Source: Acetobacteraceae bacterium (GTDB lineage Bacteria; Pseudomonadota; Alphaproteobacteria; Acetobacterales; Acetobacteraceae). From it: a stretch of DNA of 41,687 bases. The stretch spans positions 1 to 41,687 of the forward strand of contig PLSD01000076.1 of assembly GCA_003164135.1 (NCBI GenBank), given 5' to 3'. Below the pieces are notes generated by a model, which was not told the origin of the DNA, made no database searches, and saw only the letters and a list, made by a program, of their open reading frames with translations. The position numbers and the translations under genes are program-made. How positions within the stretch are numbered: position 1 is the stretch's first letter; each line of letters starts with the position of its first letter. Below, in pieces: positions 27,394-35,859 of this stretch.

Positions 27394-27954
27394 ATGCATA
27401 TTCTTTACACCGCCATCACCGGCCTCGCCGGCCTCACCTGCTTTGCCGCCTTCTCCTGGGCCGTGAAGAAACACTTCCGCCAAACCGGGGCCATGCCGCT
27501 CGGCATGAAGTTGACCAGCGGACTCAGCCTCCTCGGCTTCGTCTGGTTCGCCTGGCACCTCACCGCCGGCGTTTCGCAAGCCTGGCCGCTGGTTCTGGCC
27601 TTGTTCGCGGCCTCCTACGGCATCTTCACCTGGGCCGTCCGCGCCACCCGGCGCACCCCGCCCACCCTGGCGTTCGACACCGATCAGCCCAGCTTCCTGC
27701 TCCATCACGGCCCCTACCAGTACGTGCGTCACCCGTTCTACCTGGCGTATCTCCTGTTCTGGTTCGCCACCGCCCTTGCCGCGCAAACCGCGCTCGCCTG
27801 GGCCGCTCCCGCCATCATGGCGGCACTGTATTTTGATGCCGCAACGCGCGAAGAGCGTAAATTCGCGATGTCAGAACTCGGCAGCGCCTACGCTGCCTAC
27901 CGCGCCCAGGCCGGAATGTTCCTGCCCCGGCCTTCATCCTTCCTCGCGGGCTAA
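27394..27954 (+). CDS. ICMT-like membrane carboxyl methyltransferase
   Basis: A 186-residue membrane protein with four to five hydrophobic helices. The C-terminal half has HGPYQYVRHPFYLAYLLFW and a following EER...LGSAYAAYRAQ pattern, the SAM-binding signature of the isoprenylcysteine carboxyl methyltransferase and phospholipid methyltransferase superfamily. Bacterial members methylate carboxyl, hydroxyl or amine groups of lipidic substrates; the true substrate is unknown. It begins two bases after the stop of the acyl synthase gene, with GGAGGG as ribosome site inside that gene's end, so the two are translationally linked. A natural inference is methylation of the acyl product. Confidence 0.75.
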   Translation: MHILYTAITGLAGLTCFAAFSWAVKKHFRQTGAMPLGMKLTSGLSLLGFVWFAWHLTAGVSQAWPLVLALFAASYGIFTWAVRATRRTPPTLAFDTDQPSFLLHHGPYQYVRHPFYLAYLLFWFATALAAQTALAWAAPAIMAALYFDAATREERKFAMSELGSAYAAYRAQAGMFLPRPSSFLAG

Positions 27955-27987
27955 CCGTGTGAGGGCAGAGTTCCGGCTCTGCCCCTC

Positions 27988-29277
27988 TCACCTCATGGCC
28001 GCAGGCTTTTCGCCTCCGGCCATCCAGTCCAGCAGTTCCACCACATGCACGGCGGGCAGACCATCGCCCGCCAGTTGCGTCAGGCAGCCGATATTCCCCG
28101 CCGCGATCACATCCGGCCCCGTCGCATGCAGCGTCTCCAGCTTGCGCCGCCGCAATGCCCCCGCAATCTCCGGCTGCAATATGTTATAGGTTCCCGCCGA
28201 ACCGCAGCATAAATGCGCATCTTTCGGCTCCACCACCTTGAACCCCGCTTTGCGCAACAGCGTTTTTGGCGGCACGATAACCTGCTGTCCATGCTGCAAC
28301 GAACACGCTGCATGGTACGCCACGGTCAGCCCCGGCGCCGCCCGTACCGGCTGATAAATCTTCACCAAAAATTCCGAAACATCCTGCGCCATCCCGGCAA
28401 TTTTCGCCGCATCGGCGGCACAGGCGTCGTGGCGCAGCAAAAACACATAATCCTTCACCACCGTGCCGCAGCCCGAGGTATTCACCAGCACCGCATCCAG
28501 CCCGCCGCCGTCAACCTCTCGCATCCACGCCGCCACATTCCGCCGCGCCGCATCCAGCGCCGCCTCATGCCGGCCCATATGGTGCTCCAACGCGCCGCAA
28601 CACCCTGCCTCGGGCGGCACCACCACCTCAACGCCCAACCGGTTCAGCAACGCAATCGTCGCCGCGTTTATCGAAGGTGCCAGCACCTGCTGCGCGCAAC
28701 CGGCCAACAACACCACCCGCGCCCGGCGCTCGCCCGCTGCCTTATGCACCCCGCCCAACACCCGTGCTTGCGGCACGGCCCCCGGCGCCAGCGCCAGCAT
28801 CGCCCGCACCCGCTTGGCCAACATCCCATGCCCCGGCAGCAAAAACCCCAACTTGCGCACCGGCCGCGCCAGCCGCAACGCCGCCCGCAATCGCGCCGGA
28901 TGCGGCAGCACCCACGCCATCGCCCCGCGTATAAACCTGTCCGCTAACGGCCGGTTAAACGTCCGCGCCACATGCACCCGCGCATGGTCCACCAGATGCA
29001 TATAATCCACGCCCGAAGGGCACGTCGTCACACAGGAAAGACAAGAGAGACAGCGGTCGATATGCAACGCCTCCTCCGCCCCAGCGTCCCGCCCGCTTTC
29101 CAACATGTCTTTTATCAAATAAATCCGCCCGCGCGGCGAATCTAACTCATCGCCCAGCGTCACAAACGTCGGGCAGGTCGCGGTGCACATACCGCAATGC
29201 ACGCACCGCCGCAAAATCTCATTGGCCATCGCAATTTCCGGATCAGCCATCTGCCCCGGTGTAAAATTCGTCTGCAC
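27988..29277 (-). CDS. glcF: Glycolate oxidase iron-sulfur subunit GlcF
   Basis: The 429-residue electron-transfer subunit of glycolate oxidase (glycolate to glyoxylate). The N terminus carries two 4Fe-4S motifs, CVHCGMCTATCPT and CLSCLSCVTTCPSG (residues about 25-90). The C-terminal half has two CCG-type domains (EAGCCGALEHHMGRH and LCCGSAGTYNILQPEI). Start is GTG at 29277, two bases after the glcE stop; ATG nine codons downstream is an alternative. Third gene of glcDEF. It probably passes electrons to the quinone pool at the membrane. Confidence 0.93.
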   Translation of the reverse strand: MQTNFTPGQMADPEIAMANEILRRCVHCGMCTATCPTFVTLGDELDSPRGRIYLIKDMLESGRDAGAEEALHIDRCLSCLSCVTTCPSGVDYMHLVDHARVHVARTFNRPLADRFIRGAMAWVLPHPARLRAALRLARPVRKLGFLLPGHGMLAKRVRAMLALAPGAVPQARVLGGVHKAAGERRARVVLLAGCAQQVLAPSINAATIALLNRLGVEVVVPPEAGCCGALEHHMGRHEAALDAARRNVAAWMREVDGGGLDAVLVNTSGCGTVVKDYVFLLRHDACAADAAKIAGMAQDVSEFLVKIYQPVRAAPGLTVAYHAACSLQHGQQVIVPPKTLLRKAGFKVVEPKDAHLCCGSAGTYNILQPEIAGALRRRKLETLHATGPDVIAAGNIGCLTQLAGDGLPAVHVVELLDWMAGGEKPAAMR

Positions 29278-29279
29278 GT

Positions 29280-30455
29280 CTACGCCGTCCGCATTTTTTG
29301 CGGATTAAAAATCCCACGCGGATCGAATTTCTCCACCAACCGCCGCCGCAGTACCGCCAGCGCCGGCGCCTCTCGCGGAATCACCTCCACCGCCGCGCGA
29401 AAATCCTCCGGCCCGCGCATCAACCACCACACACCACCCGCCGCCCGCGCCGCCGCGCACACCGATTCATGCGCCTCGCGGGTCGCCGCACCACTCAACC
29501 AAACCAACCCGCCGCCCCAATCCAAAAACCCGCTCAACCCCGCCGCCGCGCCCGCCGCCAATACCCCTGGCCCCGCCGACGGCCTAACCGAAACCCGCCA
29601 CAACGCCTCACAGTCGCCCAAATATTCGCAATCCCTCAACCCCCGCCACAGGACTTTGCTCTCATCCGTGCCTAGCACCGCCGCGCCTGCAAACTGCCCG
29701 CCCAATTTCGCACAGCGATACACAACCGACTCCGCAAACTCCTCAATCCGCAAAAATACCTGCGAGCACCCCGGCAAATACGCAGCCCCGGAGGCCGAAT
29801 ACGGCGAACCTAGCCCGGCCGACATCACCACCACCGCCGCCTGCGCATCCTCCACCGGCACCACCACCGTCCCGGTCGCCTCCGCCACCGGCAGCACTTT
29901 CATCGTCACCTCGGTCAGCACCGCCAGCGTACCAAAACTCCCCGTCAGCAATTTTCCAATATCCAGCCCAGTGACATTCTTCAGCACCCGCCCGCCAAAA
30001 TTTAAAATCTCACCGCTACCGTTCACCGCGCGCACACCCAGCACATGGTCGCGCATCGCCCCGCCGGAAATGCGCCGCGGCCCTGACAAATTCGCCGCCA
30101 CCACGCCCCCCAGCGTCTGGCCTTCCCCGAACAAATGCGACGGCTCGGCAATCAACTGCTGCCCGTGTTCCGCCAGCACCGTCTCAATTTCCGCCAGCCT
30201 GGTCCCCGCCCGCGCGCGTATCACCAACTCGCTCGGCGAATACAGCGTAATACCGCTCAGCCCCGCCGTACTCAGCACCTGGGCCGCCCGCACCGGCCGC
30301 AGCATCCCCACCTTGGTCCCATTCCCCTGCACTAACAATGGCTCACGCGCCTCGCGCACCATCTCGGCCAACTCAGCCTCGTCGCGCGGCATCAACACGC
30401 GTCCTGATGACGCAGCGGCGCCAGCCGCGCAGTCTGAATCAGGCCGCACACTCAC
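29280..30455 (-). CDS. glcE: Glycolate oxidase FAD-binding subunit GlcE
   Basis: About 391 residues. FAD-binding PCMH/VAO-type fold with LVQGNGTKVGM, EPSHLFGEGQTLGGVVAANLSGPRR (written in part as GQTLGGVVAANLSGP), and GRVLKNVTGLDIGKLLTGS, and the C-terminal FDPRGIFNPQKM typical of the family. The start chosen is GTG at 30455, which overlaps the glcD stop in GTGA; an ATG eleven codons upstream at 30488 is possible but would overlap glcD by 37 bases. The subunit pairs with GlcD and GlcF. Confidence 0.9.
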   Translation of the reverse strand: MSVRPDSDCAAGAAASSGRVLMPRDEAELAEMVREAREPLLVQGNGTKVGMLRPVRAAQVLSTAGLSGITLYSPSELVIRARAGTRLAEIETVLAEHGQQLIAEPSHLFGEGQTLGGVVAANLSGPRRISGGAMRDHVLGVRAVNGSGEILNFGGRVLKNVTGLDIGKLLTGSFGTLAVLTEVTMKVLPVAEATGTVVVPVEDAQAAVVVMSAGLGSPYSASGAAYLPGCSQVFLRIEEFAESVVYRCAKLGGQFAGAAVLGTDESKVLWRGLRDCEYLGDCEALWRVSVRPSAGPGVLAAGAAAGLSGFLDWGGGLVWLSGAATREAHESVCAAARAAGGVWWLMRGPEDFRAAVEVIPREAPALAVLRRRLVEKFDPRGIFNPQKMRTA

Positions 30456-31864
30456 AGCGGAAACACCTTCGCCGGATTCAACAACCATTGCGGATCAAAC
30501 ACATCCTTCACCGCCCGCATCTGCGCAATCTCGGCGGCGGAAAACTGCACCGGCATCAACTCGCGCTTCTCCACCCCCACGCCATGCTCGCCGGTCAAAC
30601 ACCCGCCCGCCGCCACGCACAACGCCAAAATCTCCGCGCCAAACGCCTCCGCCTTGGCAAAGCTCGCCGGGTCATTCGCGTCATACATAATCAACGGATG
30701 CAAATTCCCATCCCCGGCATGAAAAATATTCGCCACCCGCAGCCCATACGCCTCGCTCATCTCGCCAATCCGCCGCAGCACCTCGCCCAGCCGGCTGGTC
30801 GGTATCACCCCATCCATGCACAAATAATCCGGCGAAATCCGCCCCACCGCGCCAAACGCCCCCTTGCGCCCCTTCCATATCGCCGCCGACTCCTCCGCGG
30901 TCTCCGCCACCCGCATGGAAACCGGCGCAAACCGCGCGCAAATCCCCCGCAACCGGCCCAACATATCCGCCTGCTCGTCCTCGGAGCCTTCAACCTCAAT
31001 AATCAGCAGCGCCTGCGCATCCAGCGGATACCCCGCATGCGCGAAATCCTCGCACGCATGAATCGCCGGCCTGTCCATAAACTCCAGCGCCACCGGAATA
31101 ATCCCCGAGGCAATAATCGCCGCCACGCAGTCCCCGGCAATCTCATTGCTGGCAAACCCCGCCAGCATCGCCCGCGCCCCCTCCGGCGCATGCAGAATCC
31201 GCACCGTCACCTCGGTCAAAATCCCCAACTGCCCCTCGGAGCCCGTAATCAGCCCCAGCCAGTCATACCCCGCCGCATCGCAATGCGTGCCGCCGATCTC
31301 CAGCACCTCGCCATCAATGGTCACCAGCCGCAGCCCCAGCAGGTTATTCGCCGTCACCCCATATTTCAGGCAATGCGCCCCACCTGAATTCATCCCCACA
31401 TTGCCGCCGATCATGCACGCCAACTGGCTGGAAGGGTCCGGCGCATAAAAATACCCGGCATCGGCCACGGCGGCCGTAATCCCAATATTCGTCACACCCG
31501 GTTGCACCACCGCATACCGGTCGGCGTAGTTAATCTCCAAAATCCGGTTCATCCGCATCATGCCCACCACCACCGAATCGGCCAGCGGCAGCGCCCCGCC
31601 ACTTAAGGACGTCCCGGCCCCGCGTGGAATCACCCTAACCCCTTCGGCGGCGCAAAACTTCAGTATCTCAACAACCTGCGCCTCATCCTCCGGCAGCACC
31701 ACCGCCAGCGGCACCTGCCGGTACGCGGTCAGCGCATCCGTCTCATAGGGCTTCAGCGACACCGCCTCGGCAATCACCGCCCGCGCCGGCAACATCCGCC
31801 GCAGCCCGGCGACAATCTCCGCCCTGCGCGCCATTACCTCAGGTTTTGGGTCCAACTGTTTCAT
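30452..31864 (-). CDS. glcD: Glycolate oxidase FAD-binding subunit GlcD
   Basis: Catalytic flavoprotein of glycolate or D-lactate oxidation, about 470 residues. Seen are VIPRGAGTSLSGGALP, YAPDPSSQLACMIGGNVG, GLITGSEGQLGILTEVTV, and the His motifs HAGDGNLHPLI and LTGEHGVGVEKRELM that mark the GlcD/LDH-D family active site. ATG at 31864 (MKQLDPKPEV) is chosen because the longer TTG version (31915) would start inside the terminator of rpmJ. First gene of glcD-glcE-glcF; the operon gives growth on, or detoxification of, glycolate. Confidence 0.94.
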   Translation of the reverse strand: MKQLDPKPEVMARRAEIVAGLRRMLPARAVIAEAVSLKPYETDALTAYRQVPLAVVLPEDEAQVVEILKFCAAEGVRVIPRGAGTSLSGGALPLADSVVVGMMRMNRILEINYADRYAVVQPGVTNIGITAAVADAGYFYAPDPSSQLACMIGGNVGMNSGGAHCLKYGVTANNLLGLRLVTIDGEVLEIGGTHCDAAGYDWLGLITGSEGQLGILTEVTVRILHAPEGARAMLAGFASNEIAGDCVAAIIASGIIPVALEFMDRPAIHACEDFAHAGYPLDAQALLIIEVEGSEDEQADMLGRLRGICARFAPVSMRVAETAEESAAIWKGRKGAFGAVGRISPDYLCMDGVIPTSRLGEVLRRIGEMSEAYGLRVANIFHAGDGNLHPLIMYDANDPASFAKAEAFGAEILALCVAAGGCLTGEHGVGVEKRELMPVQFSAAEIAQMRAVKDVFDPQWLLNPAKVFPL

Positions 31865-31899
31865 GGCCGCATACTGCGCCGCCCGCGAAATCCGCGCAA

Positions 31900-31927
31900 A
31901 ACAAAACCCGGCCAAAGGACCGGGTTT
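31900..31927 (-). terminator. Rho-independent terminator of rpmJ
   Basis: An eight-bp stem (AAACCCGG, 31904-31911, with CCGGGTTT, 31920-31927) and eight-base loop is followed on the minus strand by TTGTTTT. It lies 29 bp after the rpmJ stop and separates rpmJ from glcD. Confidence 0.8.
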
Positions 31928-31955
31928 GCTTCAGGTGCCAAGAATGTCGCGGCAA

Positions 31956-32081
31956 TTAGCCCTGACGGGCTTTCATGCGCGGGTTTTTCTTGTTGATCAC
32001 GTACACCCGGCCACGGCGGCGCACCACGCGGCAGTTCTTGTCGCGGATCTTCGCTGATTTCAAGGAGTTACGGATCTTCAT
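31956..32081 (-). CDS. rpmJ: 50S ribosomal protein L36 (zinc-free type)
   Basis: A 41-residue basic protein beginning [20 protein letters not shown] and ending NPRMKARQG, the L36 pattern. The four zinc ligands of the Cys/His form are absent (one Cys only), as in the alphaproteobacterial and YkgO-like variants. It is a single-gene unit: ATG at 32079-32081, own terminator at 31900-31927. Ribosomal L36 binds 23S rRNA in the large subunit. Longer in-frame starts upstream give non-ribosomal sequence. Confidence 0.93.
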   Translation of the reverse strand: MKIRNSLKSAKIRDKNCRVVRRRGRVYVINKKNPRMKARQG

Positions 32082-32258
32082 AAGAGGCTCTCGGGTTAAA
32101 GTGTTCAATCGGTGGCGCGGTATGCCGCCCCTACCCCGCCCTGTCAACCCGTAAGCCTACTTACACTGTCACCAAACGGTCATTCGCCAACCGGCCCATC
32201 CATCTGTTGATAGCCTGTTGAACCCGCTAAAGCCACCGAGTCGCCTGGAGTCCTGGAT

Positions 32259-33008
32259 ATGAAAATCAGCTTTGTCGTCCCCGCTTATAACGAGCAAGCC
32301 CTCCTCACCCGCTCCCTCACCGCCATCCGCGACGAAATTTTTCGCGCCGGTCAGGAATTGGGAAAAGACGCGGAGATCATCGTCGTCAACAACGCCAGCA
32401 CCGACCGCACACGTGAAGTCGCCTTAACCATCCCCGGCGTCATCGTGGTCGACGAACCCCGCAAAGGCCTGGTCCAGGCCCGCTGGTGCGGCTTCGAGCA
32501 CTCCACCGGCGACCTCATCGCCAACATTGACGCCGACACCATAATCCCCCCCGGCTGGCTCACCGAGGTCATGCGCCAGTTCGAGCGCGGCCCAGCCCTC
32601 GTCGCCCTCTCCGGCCCCTATATCTACTACGGCGTGCCAAATCGCGTGAACATGGTGGTCGGCGCCTACTACCGCCTCGCCTACACCGCCTATCTGCTCA
32701 ACCGCTTCGTCCTCAACGTCGGCTCCATGCTCCAGGGCGGCAATTTCGTCGTCAAACGCTCCGCCATGCTCAAGCTCGGCAGCCCCGACCTGCGCTTCTC
32801 CTTCTACGGCGAAGACACCGACATGGCCCGCCGCCTCTCCAAAGTTGGCGGCGTCAAATTCACCTTCCGCCTGCCCGCCCAATCCTCCGGCCGCCGCCTC
32901 GCCGGCGAGGGCGTCTTCACCATCGGGTTGCGTTACTCCATGAATTTCTTCTGGGCCACCTTCCGCAAAAAGCCCTTCACCGAAGCCTGGCAGGACATCC
33001 GCGAGTAG
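32259..33008 (+). CDS. GT2 family glycosyltransferase
   Basis: A 249-residue GT-A enzyme: ISFVVPAYNEQALLTRSL at the N terminus, IIVVNNASTDRT (nucleotide-binding), NIDADTIIPPGWL (metal-binding DxD), and QGGNFVVKRSAML followed by YGEDTDMARRL, the ED catalytic motif. The C-terminal LRYSMNFFWATF is hydrophobic and may touch the membrane. It resembles dolichyl-phosphate-like or hopanoid/lipid glycosyltransferases in general layout, but donor and acceptor are unknown. It stands alone, not near the rml locus; a CTGGAG element precedes the ATG. Confidence 0.85.
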   Translation: MKISFVVPAYNEQALLTRSLTAIRDEIFRAGQELGKDAEIIVVNNASTDRTREVALTIPGVIVVDEPRKGLVQARWCGFEHSTGDLIANIDADTIIPPGWLTEVMRQFERGPALVALSGPYIYYGVPNRVNMVVGAYYRLAYTAYLLNRFVLNVGSMLQGGNFVVKRSAMLKLGSPDLRFSFYGEDTDMARRLSKVGGVKFTFRLPAQSSGRRLAGEGVFTIGLRYSMNFFWATFRKKPFTEAWQDIRE

Positions 33009-33030
33009 CTATCCCAGCCACGCGCCCTAT

Positions 33031-33065
33031 TTGACACGGCGGGGAATCATGCCAATTCCTCGCCC
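33031..33065 (+). promoter_or_regulatory. Possible promoter with a perfect TTGACA
   Basis: TTGACA at 33031-33036 lies 30 bp before the ATG of the small membrane protein gene. The -10 region at proper spacing is poor (around CAATTC). No Shine-Dalgarno precedes the ATG, so a very short leader is possible. Confidence 0.3.
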
Positions 33066-33467
33066 ATGGCAAAAGTATCCTATTCGCGCATCGGCTTCAT
33101 GCTCACCTGCTTCCTCTTCCCCGGCCTCATCGGCACCTTCGCCAGCTTCTCCATCCCCGCCCCGGTGATCGACGAGCTGCACCAGCAGCAAGCGCTGGAC
33201 GCCGTGCTGTCCGCCCCGACTCCCGCCGCGCAAGCCGCCGCCATCACCGCCCTGCGGGACGCCGTGGACCCCGACACCGCCCTCATCGTCACCAATGGCA
33301 CCGCCCCGCTCCCCGCGCGCGTCGCCGCGGCTGAAGCGAACATGCGTCTGGAAGTAGTGGCGCAAGCCCGCGCGGCAGCCTATAAAATCCGCCTCATGGT
33401 CATCACCATGACCATCCTCGGCGCTCTCTTCGGCGTCGCCATGCTTGGACCCGGAAAGCAGCCATGA
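33066..33467 (+). CDS. Small membrane protein of unknown function
   Basis: A 133-residue protein with two hydrophobic segments (residues about 9-30 and 108-128) around an Ala-rich helical domain of about 75 residues rich in Gln, Asp and Ala. This looks like a two-helix inner-membrane protein with a periplasmic or cytoplasmic central part. I do not recognise the family. It overlaps the downstream amine oxidase gene by four bases (ATGA), so the two are co-translated and may work together, for example as an anchor or accessory to the flavoenzyme. Codon use and GC match the neighbours. Confidence 0.7.
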   Translation: MAKVSYSRIGFMLTCFLFPGLIGTFASFSIPAPVIDELHQQQALDAVLSAPTPAAQAAAITALRDAVDPDTALIVTNGTAPLPARVAAAEANMRLEVVAQARAAAYKIRLMVITMTILGALFGVAMLGPGKQP

Positions 33468-34738
33468 CCCAGCACGCCCCCTCCTACTACGCCGCCACCG
33501 CCAACAGGCAGGACGCCCGCGCCCCGCTGCAAGGGCGCGAAACCGCTGACGTCTGCATCGTCGGCGCCGGCTTCTCCGGCATCTCCGCGGCCGTGGAACT
33601 CGCCGAGCGCGGCTACTCCGTCATCGTGCTGGAAGACGTGCGCGTCGGCTTCGGCGCCTCGGGCCGCAACGGCGGCCAGATTGTCAACGGCTACTCGCGC
33701 GACCTCGATGTCATCAACCAACGCTACGGCGAGGGTCCCGGCCGCAAAATCGGCGCCATGGCCCTGCAAGGTGGGGACATCATCCGCGAGCGTGTCGCCA
33801 AATACAACATCGCCTGCGACCTCAAACCCGGCAACATGTTCACCGCCTTCACCCACAAGCAGATGCGCGGCCTCGAACACCACGTCAAAGTCTGGAACGA
33901 ATACGGCTTCACCGATTTCGAACTGCTCGACCGCGCCGGCCTCGCCCCGCACGTGAAAACTGACCGCTACGTCGGCGGCCTCATCGACCACAAAGGCGGC
34001 CACCTCCACCCGCTCAACCTGGTGCAAGGCGAAGCCGCCGCCGCCGAATCCCTCGGCGCCCGCATTTTCGAAGGCTCGCGCGTCACCTCCGTCACCACCG
34101 GCGCCAACCCGGTCGTCAAAACCGCGCAAGGCGAGGTCCACGCCAAATTCGTCCTCGTCTGCGGCAACGCCTACATCGGCGACCTGCTGCCCGAGATCGG
34201 CGGCAAAATCATGCCCGTCTCCACCCAGGTCCTCACCACCGAACCTTTAGGCGACGCCGCGGCGGAACTGCTCCCCTCCAACATCGCCGTCGAAGACTGC
34301 AATTACTTCCTCGACTATTACCGCCGCACCGCCGACAACCGCATCCTCTACGGCGGCGGCACGGTGTACGGCGCGCAGGACTCCGCCTCCATCCGCGCCA
34401 AAATCATTCCCAATATGCTAAAAACCTTCCCCAGCCTGAAGAACGCCAAAATCGACTTCAGCTGGAGCGGCAATTTTGCCCTCACCCTCACGCGCTTCCC
34501 GCACATGGGCCGGCTCTCCCCCACCGTCTACTTCACCCACGGCGACAGCGGCCACGGCGTCACCACCACCCACTTGCTCGGCCGCATCCTCGCCGAAGCC
34601 ATCGCCGGCCAAGCCGAACGCTTCGACATTTTTGCCGGCCTGCGCTACTACCCCTTCCCCGGCGGCAAAACTTTTCGAATCCCCCTCACCGTCCTCGGCT
34701 CCTGGTACTACCGCTTCCGCGATAAGGTTGGCATCTAG
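33464..34738 (+). CDS. FAD-dependent amine oxidase, PuuB/OrdL-like
   Basis: A 424-residue DAO-family flavoenzyme. The dinucleotide-binding motif VCIVGAGFSGISAAVELAER is at residues 30-49, followed by VGFGASGRNGGQIVNGYS, typical of gamma-glutamylputrescine oxidoreductase PuuB and related OrdL enzymes. Later GGLIDHKGGHLHPLNL, YGGGTVYGAQD and YFTHGDSGHGVTTTHLLG also fit. Likely reaction is oxidative deamination of gamma-glutamylputrescine or another amine, but no other Puu gene is present, so the substrate is open. The start overlaps the small membrane protein gene by four bases. Confidence 0.82.
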   Translation: MTQHAPSYYAATANRQDARAPLQGRETADVCIVGAGFSGISAAVELAERGYSVIVLEDVRVGFGASGRNGGQIVNGYSRDLDVINQRYGEGPGRKIGAMALQGGDIIRERVAKYNIACDLKPGNMFTAFTHKQMRGLEHHVKVWNEYGFTDFELLDRAGLAPHVKTDRYVGGLIDHKGGHLHPLNLVQGEAAAAESLGARIFEGSRVTSVTTGANPVVKTAQGEVHAKFVLVCGNAYIGDLLPEIGGKIMPVSTQVLTTEPLGDAAAELLPSNIAVEDCNYFLDYYRRTADNRILYGGGTVYGAQDSASIRAKIIPNMLKTFPSLKNAKIDFSWSGNFALTLTRFPHMGRLSPTVYFTHGDSGHGVTTTHLLGRILAEAIAGQAERFDIFAGLRYYPFPGGKTFRIPLTVLGSWYYRFRDKVGI

Positions 34739-34760
34739 CCCCCTCCACTCCCCCACCGTC

Positions 34761-34845
34761 ATGCCGGCGCAGGCCGGCATCCACGTCTTCCTTTTCCTGC
34801 CACCACACCAACCACCACCACAGCCATTCCCGCGAAAGCGGGAAT
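34761..34845. repeat. Composite palindromic repeat, copy A
   Basis: Two perfect 20-base hairpins: ATGCCGGC-GCAG-GCCGGCAT (34761-34780) and ATTCCCGC-GAAA-GCGGGAAT (34826-34845), about 45 bases apart. The same pair, in the same order and orientation and with the same CCACGTCTTCC after the first hairpin, recurs at 36117-36207. REP-like extragenic elements of this look are common in Proteobacteria. Confidence 0.85.
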
Positions 34846-34915
34846 CTCCTTACGCCAAGCCCAACACTCCAAACACGCGGCGGACAGCCAGACACCATCC
34901 GCCCCAAAATCCTAC

Positions 34916-35107
34916 CTAATAGCTCAACTCAACCGCCACATCTTCCGGCTTGCCCGTAACCGTCCAGGTCTTACCTTCAAGCAACGTAATCGTCGTCTGG
35001 CTGTCGTTATGCCCATGCCGAAACAAAAACAAAACATTCGCGGGATTAATAAAAATCTCCCGCCGGTCATTCATCTGGTCAACCTGCAACTTAACAAATT
35101 CCGGCAA
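34916..35107 (-). CDS. Small hypothetical protein, 63 residues, TTG start
   Basis: Compact beta-rich sequence, with FINPANVLFLFRHGHND then TTITLLEGKTWTVTG, resembling the strand-turn-strand layout of small FlbD-like or LytTR-like domains, though I do not recognise a family. Start is TTG at 35105-35107, chosen because a perfect AGGAGG (35113-35118 on the plus strand as CCTCCT) lies five bases upstream; the ATG within that region is out of frame and too close. Its strong ribosome site and intact frame support expression. The preceding AT-rich region on its own strand could hold its promoter. Confidence 0.65.
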   Translation of the reverse strand: MPEFVKLQVDQMNDRREIFINPANVLFLFRHGHNDSQTTITLLEGKTWTVTGKPEDVAVELSY

Positions 35108-35415
35108 TCCATCCTCCTATAATTATTTCTTAAACCGGGGCACATCACCCCACAGAGCATCCTACCACGTTACCCCCAAGCAAAATACCGCTATTTTCCC
35201 TGCCCCGCGCACCCACCCCACCATCAGTGCGACCCCAGCGAAAGCAGGGAGAAATAATTCGGAACCAAACCCCGACGCAATGGAAAGCAAAAAGACCCGC
35301 GACATATCGAAGGAATGAGTAGTTTCCGAGTCTCCCTCATGGTCTGGCGGCCCCCTATATTGAGCATAAGATATTCGAAGGTACAGTTTGTCGATCAGCC
35401 ATAGGAGTATTTGTC
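35108..35415. other. Intergenic region before the DUF3309 gene
   Basis: About 308 bases with no convincing gene. A decayed GAAA-loop palindrome similar to the flanking composite repeats is seen near 35231-35252. A possible sigma-70 promoter, TTGAGC (35360-35365), 16 bases, TACAGT (35382-35387), lies before the TAGGAG ribosome site of the DUF3309 gene. An open frame across 34950-35318 is antisense to the 63-residue gene and has no recognisable features. Confidence 0.4.
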
Positions 35416-35574
35416 TTGGGTATCGGTGGAATTCTGTTGATTATTCTTGTGCTTTTCCTGATTGGCGCTTTGCCAAGTTGGCCATATAGCTCGGGTTGGG
35501 GCTACTATCCAAGCGGAGGCCTTGGCCTTGTTGTTCTCATTGTCGTCGTTCTGCTTCTCATGGGACGAATTTAG
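35416..35574 (+). CDS. DUF3309 small membrane protein
   Basis: A 52-residue protein: a first hydrophobic helix (GIGGILLIILVLFLIGAL), the conserved PSWPYSSGWGYYPSGGLG turn, and a second helix (LVVLIVVVLLLMGRI). This is the DUF3309 pattern seen in many Proteobacteria, often beside stress genes. Start is TTG at 35416, eight bases after TAGGAG (35402-35407), which gives the usual family N terminus. Function is unknown. It is 47 bp before the CsbD-like gene and shares its lower GC. Confidence 0.85.
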   Translation: MGIGGILLIILVLFLIGALPSWPYSSGWGYYPSGGLGLVVLIVVVLLLMGRI

Positions 35575-35621
35575 TCCGGACACTGTGAAGCACGTATTAA
35601 CAACTATAAAGGAATGGTAAT

Positions 35622-35792
35622 ATGAACAAAGATCGCGTTGAAGGATCAGCTAAACAAGTGAAGGGCGCCGTTAAAGAGACGGCCGGAAAAGTCCTCGGTG
35701 ACGCAAAATTGCAGGCCGAAGGCAAGGCTGACAAGACTGAAGGTAAGGTCCAGAACCTCGTCGGATCAATTAAGGACACCCTAAAGCCATAA
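35622..35792 (+). CDS. CsbD-like stress protein
   Basis: A 56-residue, Lys/Gly/Ala-rich hydrophilic protein: MNKDRVEGSAKQVKGAVKE, then TAGKVLGDAKLQAEGKADK and TEGKVQNLVGSIKDTL, the repeated amphipathic pattern of the CsbD family (general-stress protein of Bacillus; widespread in Proteobacteria). Its precise role is unknown. ATG follows an AAGGA element. Short and below common gene-finding limits. It lies between DUF3309 and a 66-residue hypothetical gene in a lower-GC patch. Confidence 0.92.
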   Translation: MNKDRVEGSAKQVKGAVKETAGKVLGDAKLQAEGKADKTEGKVQNLVGSIKDTLKP

Positions 35793-35859
35793 TGGCTCAA
35801 ACGAGTATTTGGCCTGTCACATTCTTATCTAAATTCAGTCTTCCAGGAAAGAAACGCAA

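Noticed and set aside
29197..30690. 497-codon open frame antisense to glcE and glcF
   Set aside because: Pro/Ser/Thr-rich shadow of real flavoprotein and iron-sulfur genes.
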